Source: Haliotis asinina (lineage: Eukaryota > Mollusca > Gastropoda > Lepetellida > Haliotidae). Taken from it: DNA of 64,000 bases. A program made the translations under genes and the position numbers. The stretch covers positions 18,942,501 through 19,006,500 of the forward strand of contig NC_090283.1 of assembly GCF_037392515.1 (NCBI RefSeq). Reading direction: 5' to 3'. Numbering within the stretch: position 1 is the stretch's first letter; each line of letters opens with the position of its first letter. A model generated the notes under the pieces. The model was not told the DNA's origin. It made no database searches and was given only the letters and a program-made list of their open reading frames with translations. Shown here one piece after another: positions 10,546-21,855 of the stretch.

Positions 10546-12788
10546 TGGGACAAATGATAGTGGAACTAGCACCTGTTGGATCACCATTCTTGGAACCTTT
10601 ACGTGCTTTCCAGCCTTAATCACGTTTGGAGCGGATGTATACTCTCTATAGTTTGGGGAGGGTTTTCTGATCACCTACCCATCCTCTAGTTTGAAACAAC
10701 ATTTATGTTATCAAGTGTCATTTGGGCATGTATTCCTCAGATGGTTATATATGACCAGGAGCTTAAATGCTGATCGCGTACAAGTTGTTCTAATGAGAGA
10801 GAAAAAAAGAAAAGAAAAGAAAAAACAAAAACAAAGGCAGTTTGGATCGCTGAAATAACTGGCAACAAGATCAGACTATTTCCACAATTAACTTTAAACT
10901 GGCGTGGTAGGAAGTCGTCTTTGAGGTACTGCGGTTAACTTTCATTGCTAGGCTAGCACACCTCCGGATCATCAACAGAAAAGGAAGAATGTAGACTCTT
11001 AACTCACCAAGCTATTGTAGAACAACCTCTATCAACCCAAGCAACGTACCTGTTCAAGATTTAATTTCATTAGACCAAATATTGACGGTTTTCTCTGTTG
11101 TAAATCCATTTTGGAAAGCTGTGTTTACTACTGTCGATGTAAACAGTCCAGGTTTATCATATGAAACTGATATGCGAAAGGTGTCCTTTTAATAAAGGCC
11201 TCTGTAACTCAAATGGGGTGCTCTCCCATGAAGAATTTGAAAGTAATTATGGAATGATAGGTTCATAAAATAAAATGTCAAAATACCTTGGAGGTGAGCA
11301 GACATAAAACGACGTTCTTTCAGTGGTTCACTCAAGTGAAAATAACTTAAATTGTAAACCAAAAGTTAATGTGTTCTGTAATCTGATTGGTTGAAAAACA
11401 TGATTAAATGGTATTAGATTCCCGGAAACTGAAAGACTATTCACTGCGTATTGACACGTAAACAATTGTTTTGTTGTGTTATCAACAGTGGAGACGTCAT
11501 TCAAATCATATTGTGACGTAAAGTTAGAATGACGTCACAAATGAGCAACTCCAGATGCTACCATGAGAACCAGCTGAAACGGCCAGCTGATGACACTTCA
11601 CTGCTGTGTCCGTATTCGATGTAAACGAGTGCTGACGCCGTCGGTTCCAAATGCATTCCCGTGCTTCAAATACTCAATAACACCCGGAAATTGGCCAACA
11701 CATGATGTTTATCTCCTAAAAAAAACGGAGCTGATGAATGTACGGTAGAATTCTTAGAATTCTTATGGATAGATCTGGACAAACATCTTGTATGTTTGTA
11801 TGAATCATATAGACAAGACATGCTACCAACATAACTACGAAGAGGCCTGCGTACTTGCATATCAAAAGGAAACAGACCAAAACAATATATCAAAGACTGG
11901 GAATCAATATCTTTGCTTTCTGTTTTCAACAAAAATGGCAGTCGCCAAGAGAATAAAACCTGTTCTTGAAAGCATCATAAACAAAGATAAAAATGAATTA
12001 ATGACAAGAATTTATATAGGTGAGAACAAGACTTGTGTAATTCAATTTCGGAAGTTCTATTCGAAACTGGGTGAAAACGTTTAATAATGTTAAACCATTT
12101 TATTAAACATTTTATGATTACATACTTTGCATAAGCGGATTTCACTCTAATTTCTCCAAAACTTCAAGTGGCCGTCGACAAAGCGGCTCTTTCTCCCCAT
12201 TACCTGTTCATATTATGTGTGGAGATACTGGGGAAAATGACCACAAATAACTCGAACATCCATGGCCTAAAGGCAAAGATAATATTGAATATCTCTTAGC
12301 ACAGTTTACGGATGATGCCACGTGTATGCGCGATAGCTCTGAACATTATCTTCATGCTGTAATGCGAACATCAGAACAATTTGTCCTCTTCTTTGGACTG
12401 AGGGGGAAATGTGGATAAAAGTAGGATCTTGTCATTAAAATGTCAGGACTTGATGAATCGCCAGTAACCTCGACTCCTTCGGTAAAAAGAAATAAAAAGT
12501 ACGATCTTAAAACGAAAAAAAACCCATATATTAAGTCACTTTGAAATATAGAAATAAATCTAAGACATCTCTGTACAGACAACAAAGGGTCAAGGTATCA
12601 ACACTTATTGCGAAACACGTATCTAAGACCAACACAGCTATAAGTGGGATCATGAGTTGCAGTGTAACATCCCTGTCAAAACAAGGACCAAGTATGACAT
12701 GATACCTCTCCAGTGCACTAATCATTCAAACAGCCAGTGGTTCCTGTACATAATTATACACCATATCATAGCAACTTATATCTTTACA
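10546..12788. other. Unannotated DNA with an A-rich tract and CRE-like sites
   Basis: No gene is supported. There is a purine-rich simple tract at 10799-10840. A cluster of three ACGT-core sites lies at 11491-11537, including a full TGACGTCA. The frame 11788-12084 plus (98 codons, MAVAKRIKPVLESIINKDKN inside) has no recognised domain and no splice signals I can defend. Confidence 0.45.
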
Positions 12789-13352
12789 AGAAATGTACTA
12801 GTGAGTGAGTTAGTGAGTTAATATTTATCGTCACATCTGCAGTATCTCAGCCATATCGTGACGAGAACAATACAAAAAAACATGATATATATCAATAATA
12901 CTTGAAACAATCTAAAATCTGTTGACAAAGAACAGCAAAATCACTAGTATATCACAGACATTCATTTAAATCTAGTAATGATATCTAAAACAGTTTAATT
13001 ACTGAGAACACTACAATATAAAAACGGGCTATAGATTGCCAACAACTGAAGGTAGATCACCATACTAGGGACCATGGGGACTTACAGTACGTTTGCTACC
13101 TGCATGGACCCTAGCTGGATTTACATCATCCCTTCAGCCGTTAGCAATTTCGTCATATCTAGCCATATATTAAAACTACACGTATGCTACGAGTAAAACA
13201 GTGGAGAGCTTTAATTTACTTCGAATGTTATGGGGCTTATGTACCCTCTCAGGAGGACAATAATTTCACTGTACTTTAACCCCCCTTGAGGATACTGCCA
13301 CTAACAATGTCAGTTACTAATTGAAACTTCCAGTCGTAAAATATTTATCTAT

Positions 13353-14211
13353 TTACAGCTCAGACAACAAATCTAACTCTTTTAAAAAAGCAATAGTTAA
13401 ATGAGAACTATGATTAATAAAAAGATCCTGCAAAGTTCGTGATGTAAAATATTTATCCCTTGTGATGGAATACTCAACACAGTCAAGCAAGAGATGCTTG
13501 ACTGTGATTCGTTCATCACAAGGGATACAAAACGGAGGATCTTCACCTTTCAATAGGTATTGATGTGTATACCTGGTGTGGCCAATACGGCATCGTCGGA
13601 TGATGACCTCTTCAAATCTGGACTGACATCCCAACTAGGTGTAACCAACATAGGGTTTTACCGCATGTAATTTATTGATACCTACTTGAGTGTCCCACCT
13701 CTTCTGCATGATATCCCGGATATAAGATCTGATAACAGCTTTATAATCAGATTAGGGGATAAGAAGTGGTGTCACAGATTTGTTGAGTGCTACCTTCGCA
13801 GCACGATCGGCCATTGTGTTCCCAGTAATACCAAAGTGGCTGGGTAACCAACAAAAGACGATGTCGTACTGGCCAGTAGCAAGATCATTATATAATTCAA
13901 TAATTTCTATTAAAAGTGGATGTTTACATGATACGTTTTTAATCGCCTCAAGGCAAGAAAGAGAGTCTGAATAGATTATATATGGTTGATGTTTAGGGTG
14001 TCTTTGAATATATTTAAGAGCCATCAATATGGCGTTTGCTTCAGCCGTGAAAATTGAACTGCTATCGGGTAATCTAGAAGATATTGTTTTAGATCCAATG
14101 ACAGTAGCACAAGCCACTGCGCCACTGTCCTTGGATCCGTCTGTAAATAAGGATTTGTAATTGCTATATTTATTTTTTAGTTGATTATATTCTTGTTTAT
14201 ATTGTAATTCA
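13353..14211 (-). pseudogene. C6 ORF2 C-terminal part: RNase H and Cys/His motif
   Basis: Frame 13752-14117 has most of an RNase H domain: the FTAEANAILMALKYI segment with the Glu, IIYSDSLSCLEAI with the second Asp, and the CWLPSHFGITGNTMADRAA segment with the last Asp. The first Asp region (LFTDGSKDSGA) lies just upstream in the reading direction, around 14120-14160. Frame 13353-13634 has the C-terminal motif CIPCDERITVKHLLLDC, a Cys-x2-Cys-His-Cys pattern often seen at the end of I/R1-type ORF2 proteins. An in-frame stop lies between the two at about 13634-13640. In the intact element this would form one protein with the reverse transcriptase. Confidence 0.85.
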
Positions 14212-17046
14212 TTAGTTTCTGATTTTTTTAAATGTAGTCAGTGTAAGGTCTACTTGTGGCCTAACCAACTGCCAAGGAGGAGAGGAAATCAGACGGGAGG
14301 GAGCTATGTTGTCTAGCGCTATGCCAGTAGCAGAAAGGAAAGGTTTCACTCTTAGTCCAAGAGGCGGAACAAGGGAAGACTTCTTGTTATACAAATCCTC
14401 ATACAGAGGTTTAAAGACACAGTTAAATGCAGGGTTTGACTCGTTGGAATATAATTTGGTTATATACTGTAAAGATAATTTTATACGGCGTTGTTTAAGA
14501 GATGGTTCATCAGCCTCAACGTACAGGCTGTCGACGGGTGAAGTTCGAAATGAGCCAAGACAAAGTCTTAGACCTTGATTGTGAACAGAATCTAAAAGTT
14601 TTAGGTTGCTTTTGCAGGCTCCGCCATAGACGATGCAGCCGTAATCAAGTTTTGAACGTATCAATGATCGATAAAGTTGCAGGAGAGTAGCTTGATCCCC
14701 TCCCCACTTACATTTAGAAATGACTTTCAACAAGTCAAGGGCCTTCAGGCATTTAGTTTTAAGGGACTTAATATGCGGTAAAAAGGTTAAATGCAAGTCA
14801 AAAACTATACCTAAGAACTTAGCTTCCTTTACCACTTTGATGGGAGTGCCATTGAGAAATAGTTCAGGGTCCTTATGCAGTTTATATCTTCTACAAAAAT
14901 GTATACAATTAGTTTTCGATTTAGAAAATTTAAAACCGTTTTCAAGACACCACTTGTTAATTTTGTTTAAACACAACTGCAGTTGTCTTTCAATAGTACG
15001 CATATTTTTACCGCGACAAGAAATATTAAAATCATCAACAAAAAGTGATCCATCAATCGAATCATTTAAAACCTTAGATAAACTGTTGATTTTAATGCTA
15101 AATAAAGTGACAGATAAAATACTGCTTTGTGGGACACCCTGATCCAGATTATAATGATCAGACAGGGTAGAACCCACTCGGACTTGAAATTGTCTGTCAT
15201 TTAAAAAGTTGGAAATAAATTGAGGCAATTGGCCTCGCAGTCCAAAGTCATGCAAATCTTTCAAAATGCCATATTTCCATGTAGTGTCATAGGCTTTTTC
15301 TAAATAAAAAAATATAGAGACTGCATGTTGTTTATTAATTATAGCGTTTTTGACAAATGATTCTAAACGCACTAAGTGATCACTGGTACTTCTGTTTTTA
15401 CGAAAACCACACTGAATATCTGTTATGAGGTTATTGGTCTCTAAGTACCAAACTAGTCTATTGTTTATCATTCGTTCCATGGTTTTGCAAACACAGCTTG
15501 TGAGAGAAATTGGTCGATAATTTGAATGATCAGTATGATCATGTCCAGGTTTAGGGATTGGGACTACAATAGCATCTCGCCATGAAGACGGAAATTTTCC
15601 CGAAGTCCAAATGTCATCAAATATATTTAAAAGGGTTTCTAAGCAAGATTCTGGTAAGTGTTTCAGGAGTTGATGATGTATATGATCAGCTCCTGTAGCA
15701 GTATCATGAGCTTGTTCAAGAGCAGTATGAAGCTCATGAATAGAGAATATTTCATTATAATCTTCACCATTATTTGAACTGAAATTTATAGCTTTCTTTT
15801 CTTGCTGACTTTTATATTTCTGAAATTCAGGCACATAATTTGAAGAAGAGGAGTGTTTGGCGAGGGTTTCACCTAGTTTATTTGCGATGTCGGATTTGTT
15901 TGTCAGTAGCTGATCACCATCTTGAAGGTGTTGAATGCTGGATTTAGTGCCCTTACCCTTGATTTTCTGAATCATGTTCCATACTTTTGATATCGGCGTA
16001 CGTGCATTGATCTTTGATACATACGTTCGCCAAGTATGGCGTTTACTTTGCTTACGCCGAGTACGCCGAGCTTTAGCATTAAGAATTTTATATTTGTTCA
16101 AATTGTGGACCATAGGATGGCGGCGGAAATAATGTTCAGCTTTTTTCCGTGCCTTCCGAGCCTGTTTGCAATCATCGTTGAACCACGGTTTTCTAATATG
16201 TGGAGTTGCAGAGGACTTAGGGATACACTCATTGGCAATGTTGTTCACCTCATCAGTAAAACACTTTATAGCGTCAGCAACATCAGTGAAAAGTTCAGGT
16301 TTAAGTTTGTCAGCACAGAGAGCTTCATATAAAGGCCAGTTAGCCTTCTTAAAATTCCATCTGGATGACGGAGGAACATCAGAAGGGGTTACAGATGTTA
16401 GAACTGTAGGAAAGTGATCACTTCCACAAAGATCGTCATGGACGGACCATTCAAATTCATTCAGGAGGATTGAGTCAGTGACAGATAAATCAAGACTAGA
16501 ATAAGTACCATTCCCAGGATGTAGATAAGTGTGAGAGCCATCGTTATAGATGCATAAATCATTATTTGAAATGAACTCTTCAAGTAACCTTCCTATATTG
16601 CTTGTATGCACACTTCCCCATAGTGGGTTATGACCATTGAGATCACCCATAATGATGCAGGGCTTTGGAAGTTGGTCGTAAAGTGCTTGAAGATCAGTTA
16701 ATTGAAGCAACGATGCTTGGGAAATGTAAAGAGAGCACAAAGTAAAAACAATGTGCAGCGTTATTCTAACTGCAACAGCCTGAAGATTGGTATGAAGTAA
16801 AACAGGGCTATGAATCACACCCTGTCGAACGAAAATTGAAGATCCACCAGTAGCTTTAGTCCCTGGTGGTGAGAAGGAATTGTAGGTACTGTACTGACGT
16901 AAATCAAAGTTATCAGTTTCTTTAAGGTAAGTCTCCTGCAGACATATTGCTGATGGCTTATAATCTTGTATCAATAAATGCAAATCATTGAGATTGGTCC
17001 TAAGACCTCAGCAATTCCATTGAATAATTGAACTAGAAACGCTCAT
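14212..17046 (-). pseudogene. C6 ORF2: APE endonuclease and reverse transcriptase
   Basis: Nearly intact 2.8-kb frame. The start is taken as the ATG at 17046, which overlaps the ORF1 stop as ATGA; the frame reads MSVSSSIIQWNC and then TGA where other copies have CGA (Arg), a CpG-type transition. After that stop it is open for over 920 codons. Visible motifs are QETYLK, MGDLNGHNPLWGS and GSDHFPT (endonuclease), FFYLEKAYDTTW (motif A, with Tyr where others have Asp, so one catalytic Asp is lost), GVPQSSILSVTLF (motif B) and LFVDDFNIS (motif C). It ends in KKIRN where a run of seven A residues shifts the frame away from RNase H. Confidence 0.9.
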
Positions 17047-18308
17047 GTTAAAGGTGGCTGTACAGGGGATCTGTGTTTCCCTTTTCTAGGCGAATTACTG
17101 GTGGTGCGCCGATGAGGGAGAGGAGATACATCCATGTCCTCTAAGGTTTGAAAACGATTCTGTATCCGTACAGGGTCACGCTGACCCTTTGGAATACGAT
17201 CAGAACGATTAGAATGGTCAGAGTTTTTGGTTGTCGTTTTCAAATCAGACGATGGTTTCGGTACCGACTGCAGGTTCACTGTTGAAGTCGTCGGCGAGTG
17301 TGAGACAACTGTAGATGGATCATCCGTTTGAGATGAAGAACTAGATGACTGTCGAGGAGATGTAGTAAGGATCGGAGCAGTGGATTCCATCCATGTATAA
17401 TCAGTTTGACAACATACGGACTGATATGAAACCGATCTAGAAGTTGGAATTGAGACTGAAGCAGCAGCTGCATAAGATGGGCCTGGTTTTTCAAGAGCTA
17501 GTACAAGTTTCCTTGCTTCTAGGAAAGAGACATTTCGTTCATGTTTTATTTTCGAAATTTTTGACTGGAGTTCCCATGTAGGGCATGTTCTGGACGACGA
17601 AGGATGATTTCCAGAGCAGTTTACACACGCTTGAGGTTTATCACAGAGTTTGCCATCTTCACAGGTGCCTCCACATCGATGACAAGCAGCCGGACTACGG
17701 CATGATTTAGAACCATGGCCATATTTCTCACATCTGTAGCACCTCAGGGGATTTGGGATGTAAGTATTAACCCTTAAGTGACGATAACCAGCCTTCAATG
17801 ATTCCGGACGTGTTGGAAGACCAAATGTAAATAAATAGGTATTGGTCTTTACGATGTAATTTTCTCTTTTGTAAGTGAACCGCTTAACAGCAGTTACACC
17901 TTGTGAGCGTAATTCTGAACTGATGTCACTCTCATCCATATCTGAAAGGCAACGTCCCACATCACGGACAATGCCTTTACAACTATTGAGTGTTCTGTGA
18001 GGGGACACCTCCACAGGAACATTAGCCAGTGATTTGGTTGAAAGAAGTATTTGTGACTGGCTTTTCTTTTTACACTCGATCAGAAGAGATCCAGAACGTA
18101 GCTTCTTGATTTCTTTGACATCGCCAGCTAAACCTTCTATACCTTTAGAAATGGCTAAAGGATTCAATTTTAGTGGACCATCATTTGGTGCACACATGAC
18201 CAAAAAGCGTGACCAATGATCAGGATTTGGGAGAACTTCTTGAATTTCATTCTCAGAAGATACTGAATCATCAGATTCATACGAACGTTTTTTCAGTGGG
18301 GGTGCCAT
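17043..18308 (-). CDS. C6 ORF1, intact nucleic-acid-binding protein (421 aa)
   Basis: An uninterrupted 421-codon ORF1 starting MAPPLKKRSYESDDS, the conserved start position in all copies (MA plus a basic patch KKR). Residues ~30-170 form the N-terminal domain (FLVMCAPNDGPLKLNPLA, LRSGSLLIECKKKSQ), probably RRM-like as in many LINE ORF1 proteins; that fold is inferred, not seen. Three Cys/His knuckles follow (CYRCEKYGHGSKSC, a CHRCGG... variant, CVNCSGNHPSSSRTC), then a Ser/Thr-rich region and a basic tail. Its stop overlaps the ORF2 start by four bases. It would bind element RNA. It is the best-preserved ORF1 here together with that of C9. Confidence 0.9.
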   Translation of the reverse strand: MAPPLKKRSYESDDSVSSENEIQEVLPNPDHWSRFLVMCAPNDGPLKLNPLAISKGIEGLAGDVKEIKKLRSGSLLIECKKKSQSQILLSTKSLANVPVEVSPHRTLNSCKGIVRDVGRCLSDMDESDISSELRSQGVTAVKRFTYKRENYIVKTNTYLFTFGLPTRPESLKAGYRHLRVNTYIPNPLRCYRCEKYGHGSKSCRSPAACHRCGGTCEDGKLCDKPQACVNCSGNHPSSSRTCPTWELQSKISKIKHERNVSFLEARKLVLALEKPGPSYAAAASVSIPTSRSVSYQSVCCQTDYTWMESTAPILTTSPRQSSSSSSQTDDPSTVVSHSPTTSTVNLQSVPKPSSDLKTTTKNSDHSNRSDRIPKGQRDPVRIQNRFQTLEDMDVSPLPHRRTTSNSPRKGKHRSPVQPPLT

Positions 18309-18854
18309 GGTGGTATTGAATATGATTCACCCTCCTAGCTCCCCACCCACCACGGAGTGTCAACGAGGACAATGCCTACTGTATGCGGGTCTCCAGCACA
18401 CGGCACCAAGGATACTAGGAGGGTATACTCAAGCAGGAAAATATCCCAAAGAGATAAATCCTACCAGATTGGCCCTTGAGCCATCGCCTTCTGGGCATGT
18501 AAGACTCTAGGCAAATTTATATGTGACATATTTCTATTCAAGTAAAGTTTAACAAATAAAAAGAGTCGAAGCCTAAAAGTAACAATACAGTTCATTCAGA
18601 ATATAAGTTTTTTTGTGCAATTATAAGTAATGCACAGGGCTCGACATGACCAGCCGATTGGTTGAACCGGGCCCATTCAACCACCCGTCTAGGCGAAGTC
18701 AGGGCCAAAGTGGTGTATTGAGCAACAGGAACACGATTACAGGTCCCTATTGCCCTCAACCACCAGGATCCCATCCTCCGCCGACACAGGGCCGCAACCC
18801 ACGGCAAACGGGTTGGTGGACCAAATATCCCCCAGGGTCCACTACGGGGGCGTC

Positions 18855-18912
18855 GGCGAGCTCTTAGCGTTACCCAGCACCCACCACGAGGAGGTGGCTC
18901 GCCACGGGTGCC
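18855..18912 (-). ncRNA. C6 5' end: HDV-like ribozyme fold
   Basis: The first 58 bases of the element RNA can form the nested double-pseudoknot layout: P1 GGCACCC/GGGTGCT with a G-U pair at the first base, P2 GGCGAG/CTCGCC, P3 CCAC/GTGG closing loop CTCCTC, and the joining strand GGGTAACGCTAAGA. The element starts exactly at the first G, next to the 12-bp target duplication, as expected if the RNA is cut there. No P4 stem is visible. Confidence 0.65.
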
Positions 18913-18924
18913 AGAAATGTACTA

Positions 18925-19694
18925 TACCAAATCAGATACATGTGACTGTTGCACCTAGATGTGACGTTGGCTCCTACAAAACATTGCACCATTAATTTTG
19001 GGTGAGTGACAATGTACAGTCACCGTGGATAGGGTTTTGTGTATCAAGGCACTGGTGGCATGGGTCACATGGCAGCAGTTTTTTTTCAGCCAATCCCCAG
19101 GGGCTAGGTTGGCAAGAGGGAGCGTGGGACCCCAAGCTCGGAATCTTCTTCTTTCTGTCTGAACTCTCTAGATGACAAAAAGCCGTCTAACCTCTGTTTG
19201 CCTCCAAATTGCTGCTAGGTCTTCCGTATTCGGTTATGATATATGTTGATAACAGGATGAGTGCGGGTTTCACATTATTACATTTATTATTGTTTAATTT
19301 TAATAAATCAAAATTCAAAACACGTATTTGGGTGACTGTCATCAGTTGTTGGTAATGTGCCAAACTGGCAAAATGTCACTCATCTGTGACTGTCCAAATG
19401 TGCACTCGATGGCAGGAATATCTGACATGTACTCATTGTAAAATACTTTCCTCTGGAAATTAATTTTAGCAAAGTACTTATTAGAATTTTGATTAGAATT
19501 GTGATTAGAATTGTAACTTGCTTATTTGATGTGCTTGTCAAAATTGTGTGTAGCTCATTACAAAATTCAAAATTCCATTTTATTTAATTCTTGTTGTTGG
19601 TGACAACTGACCTCTTCTGCCTTATTATGCCACATTGGCTGCAAGAGGCTGCATGACTGTCCCTGTTTCCAAACTATGCTCTTAGTAAAGTATC
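18925..19694. other. Unannotated AT-rich DNA
   Basis: No gene or family repeat is supported. There is a short imperfect repeat of GATTAGAATTGTGATTAGAA type at about 19480-19515. Confidence 0.5.
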
Positions 19695-19930
19695 GACCCG
19701 TGAAGGTCCCGGAGTAGAATAGGCCTTCAGTAACCCATGCTTGCCACAAAAGACGACTGTGCTTGTCGTAAGAGGCGACTAACGGGATCAGGTGGTCAGG
19801 CTCGCTGACTTGGCTGACACATGTTGTTGATTACTGGATTGTCGTGTGCAGACTCGATTATTTACAGACCGCCGCCATATAGTTGGAACATTGCTGAGTG
19901 CGGCGTAAAACTAAACTCACTCACTCACTC
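19695..19930 (+). mobile_element. SINE S1, LINE-tailed short repeat
   Basis: A plus-strand short element starting GACCCGTGAAGGTCCC and ending in the 3' hairpin CGCCGC ... GCGGCG followed by TAAAACTAAACTCACTCACTC. Two more copies (S2, S3) share the order of blocks. It contains a TGGTCAGGCTCGCTGAC stretch that could be a pol III box A and a weaker box B candidate, so a tRNA-like origin is possible but not shown. Its last ~55 bases resemble the LINE 3' end, so it is probably mobilised by that LINE. The target duplication is unclear. I recall this repeat as abundant in abalone. Confidence 0.8.
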
Positions 19931-20520
19931 AGTATGACGGTGTCATCTGGAGGCAACAGTAATTTCTTGCTAAATATGGAGTATTTCTACATGTTGCTAT
20001 GTCAGTCATATTTTAGGATGTTTCCCCAGTTGACGTGAACGCGAAGTCACTGTTTATTCAACAATAATATGACATTATAGTATATTATCATACAATGGAT
20101 AGTGTTTTCGGCAGGATAAAGCCAACGGATATTTTGGCATTCATTTGGGTCATATACAAATTAGGGAGGTCACATGCAAATTTTAAGGACTGTTTTCACA
20201 GTATATTCAAACATGGCGTCTCCCGATCAAAATAGAATCTATATCAACTACCATTTATATTCATCGCATACATTTTAATTTACTAAATAATGCTTCAAAA
20301 GCTTTAAATAAAACTTCACGGCTATTTTGCTGATGCACTTGAAAGGAGTTTCACATATGAGGTCAATTCCAACAAAATCAATGTAATGAACTCAGTTTAC
20401 AATCAAAACAAGCACCAAGGATATTCCACAGTCACCTCAAACCGTTTGTGTGTTCATGGCAAAGGTGTATAGTCTAATGATTAAGGTGTTCACTCACCTA
20501 TCTTCTGATACTATGCTGTG
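19931..20520. other. Unannotated DNA
   Basis: No coding, RNA or repeat feature is supported between the SINE and the minisatellite. Confidence 0.5.
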
Positions 20521-20536
20521 ACATTCCAGTCCGGGA

Positions 20537-21335
20537 ACTTTGCCCACAAGGATCTGTGCCCGCTAGAGACTATGCCCACAAGGTCCTTTGCCCACAAGGA
20601 TCTGTGCCCACTAGAGACTATGCTCACAAGGTCCTTTGCCCACAAGGAGCTCTGCCCGCTAGAGACTATGCTCACAAGGTCCTTTGCCAAACAAGGATTT
20701 CTGCACGCTAGAAGCTGTGCTCACAAGGACCTTCGCCCACGAGGAACTCGGTTCGCTAGAAGCTGTGCTCACAAGGTCCTTTGCCCACAAGGATTTCTGC
20801 CCGCTAGAAGCTATGCTCACAAGGACCTTTGCCTGCGAGGAACTCTGCCCGCTAGAAGCTGTGCTCACAAGGACCTTTGCCAAACAAGGATTTCTGCCCG
20901 CTAGAAGCTGTGCCCACAAGGACCTATGTCCACGAGGAACTCTGCCCGCTAGAAGCTGTGCTCACAAGGACCTTTGCCAAACAAGGATTTCTGCCCGCTA
21001 GAAGCTGTGCCCACAAGGACCTATGTCCACGAGGAACTCTGCCCGCTAGAAGCTGTGCTCACAAGGACCTTTGCCAAACAAGGATTTCTGCCCGCTAGAA
21101 GCTGTGCCCACAAGGACCTATGTCCACGAGGAACTCTGCCCGCTAGAAGCTGTGCTCACAAGGACCTTTGCCAAACAAGGATTTCTGCCCGCTAGAAGCT
21201 GTGCTCCCAAGGACCTATGTCCACGAGGAACTCTGCCCGCTAGAAGCTGTACTCACAAGGACCTTTGCCAAACAAGGATTTCTTCCCGCTAGAAGCTGTG
21301 CTCACAAGGACCTATGTCCACGAGGAACTGTGCTC
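20537..21335. repeat. 48/49-bp minisatellite with 97-bp higher-order unit
   Basis: About 16 monomers of a motif like TTTGCCCACAAGGATCTGTG + CCCGCTAGAAGCTGTGCTCA + CAAGGACC. The first three monomers are 48 bp. The rest are pairs of a 48-bp and a 49-bp monomer (the 49-bp type reads GCCAAACAAGG), which gives an almost perfect 97-bp period from about 20680 to 21330. All three plus frames, and a minus frame, are open across much of it because the period is not a multiple of three. That explains the overlapping open frames and argues against a real repeat protein. Confidence 0.9.
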
Positions 21336-21844
21336 AGATTCACTACATGATTTTATGTGAACCATCTGTTCTCAATATGTCGTTTGTCACAAAAACCTGT
21401 GATGTGGCAGACGTTGAAATTGATTCTAACTGACTAATTTGACTCTAACTGATATTACATATAGTCACTGAGGACATTTTATCGCACTGCTTAACGCGAT
21501 ATAAATCATATGTTATATCACAGATACACCGCAAAAACATTACGTGGAGTTTTAACATATTTTATTGCTCTGTATGTATTATTGAAATGTATACACTCAA
21601 TATCCCTATTTCAAAGGAGTGACAGATTGAATATTGCTTAAAGTCACATCAGAAGGAAATCGTACAGCTGTTAGTGGCTGTTGTCTCGTGGAAATAAGGT
21701 TTCCAACTTTTAATGAGTAAAATGAAGACGGTGCCCATTTTTCTTACAAACTGTTTTTTTTTTTTCGTGATGAAATGGCACACACAAAAATCCTGTTCAC
21801 AGTTTTTAGCCTGGTTAAAATTCTATGACCTTTTAGTTATAAGG
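21336..21844. other. Unannotated DNA
   Basis: AT-rich single-copy-looking sequence with a T-run at about 21757-21766. Nothing is supported. Confidence 0.5.
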
Positions 21845-21855
21845 TGATGAATGAG

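Larger units (their letters stand above)
12801..18912 (-). mobile_element. LINE copy C6, full length with perfect 12-bp target duplication
   Basis: A 6,112-bp minus-strand copy complete from its ribozyme-like 5' end (18912) to its tail (12801). It is flanked by agaaatgtacta at 12789-12800 and 18913-18924. The order is 5' UTR, intact ORF1 (18308-17043), ORF2 (17046-14212 plus the frameshifted RNase H part) and 3' UTR. It defines the element length and both ends, and it is the best reference copy in the window. Inactivating changes are a TGA in codon 13 of ORF2, frameshifts at the RT/RNase H linker, and an RNase H region broken in two. Confidence 0.93.

Noticed and set aside
10799..10840. Polyadenylation or regulatory element at the A-rich tract
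   Set aside because: It is a simple purine repeat with no adjacent transcript evidence.
14720..15142. Long plus-strand frames opposite reverse transcriptase (for example at 14720-15142, 30871-31194, 52903-53277)
   Set aside because: Mirror frames of the ORF2 coding strand; the minus-strand translation carries all the recognisable motifs.
19695..19930. A functional tRNA gene
   Set aside because: Only weak box A/B-like stretches are present; no cloverleaf can be drawn and the 3' end is the LINE-type tail.
20518..21350. Overlapping open frames with FAHKDLCPLE-type repeats, as a possible repeat protein
   Set aside because: All frames and both strands are open because of the repetitive unit; the 97-bp period breaks the reading frame and there is no start, splice or domain support.
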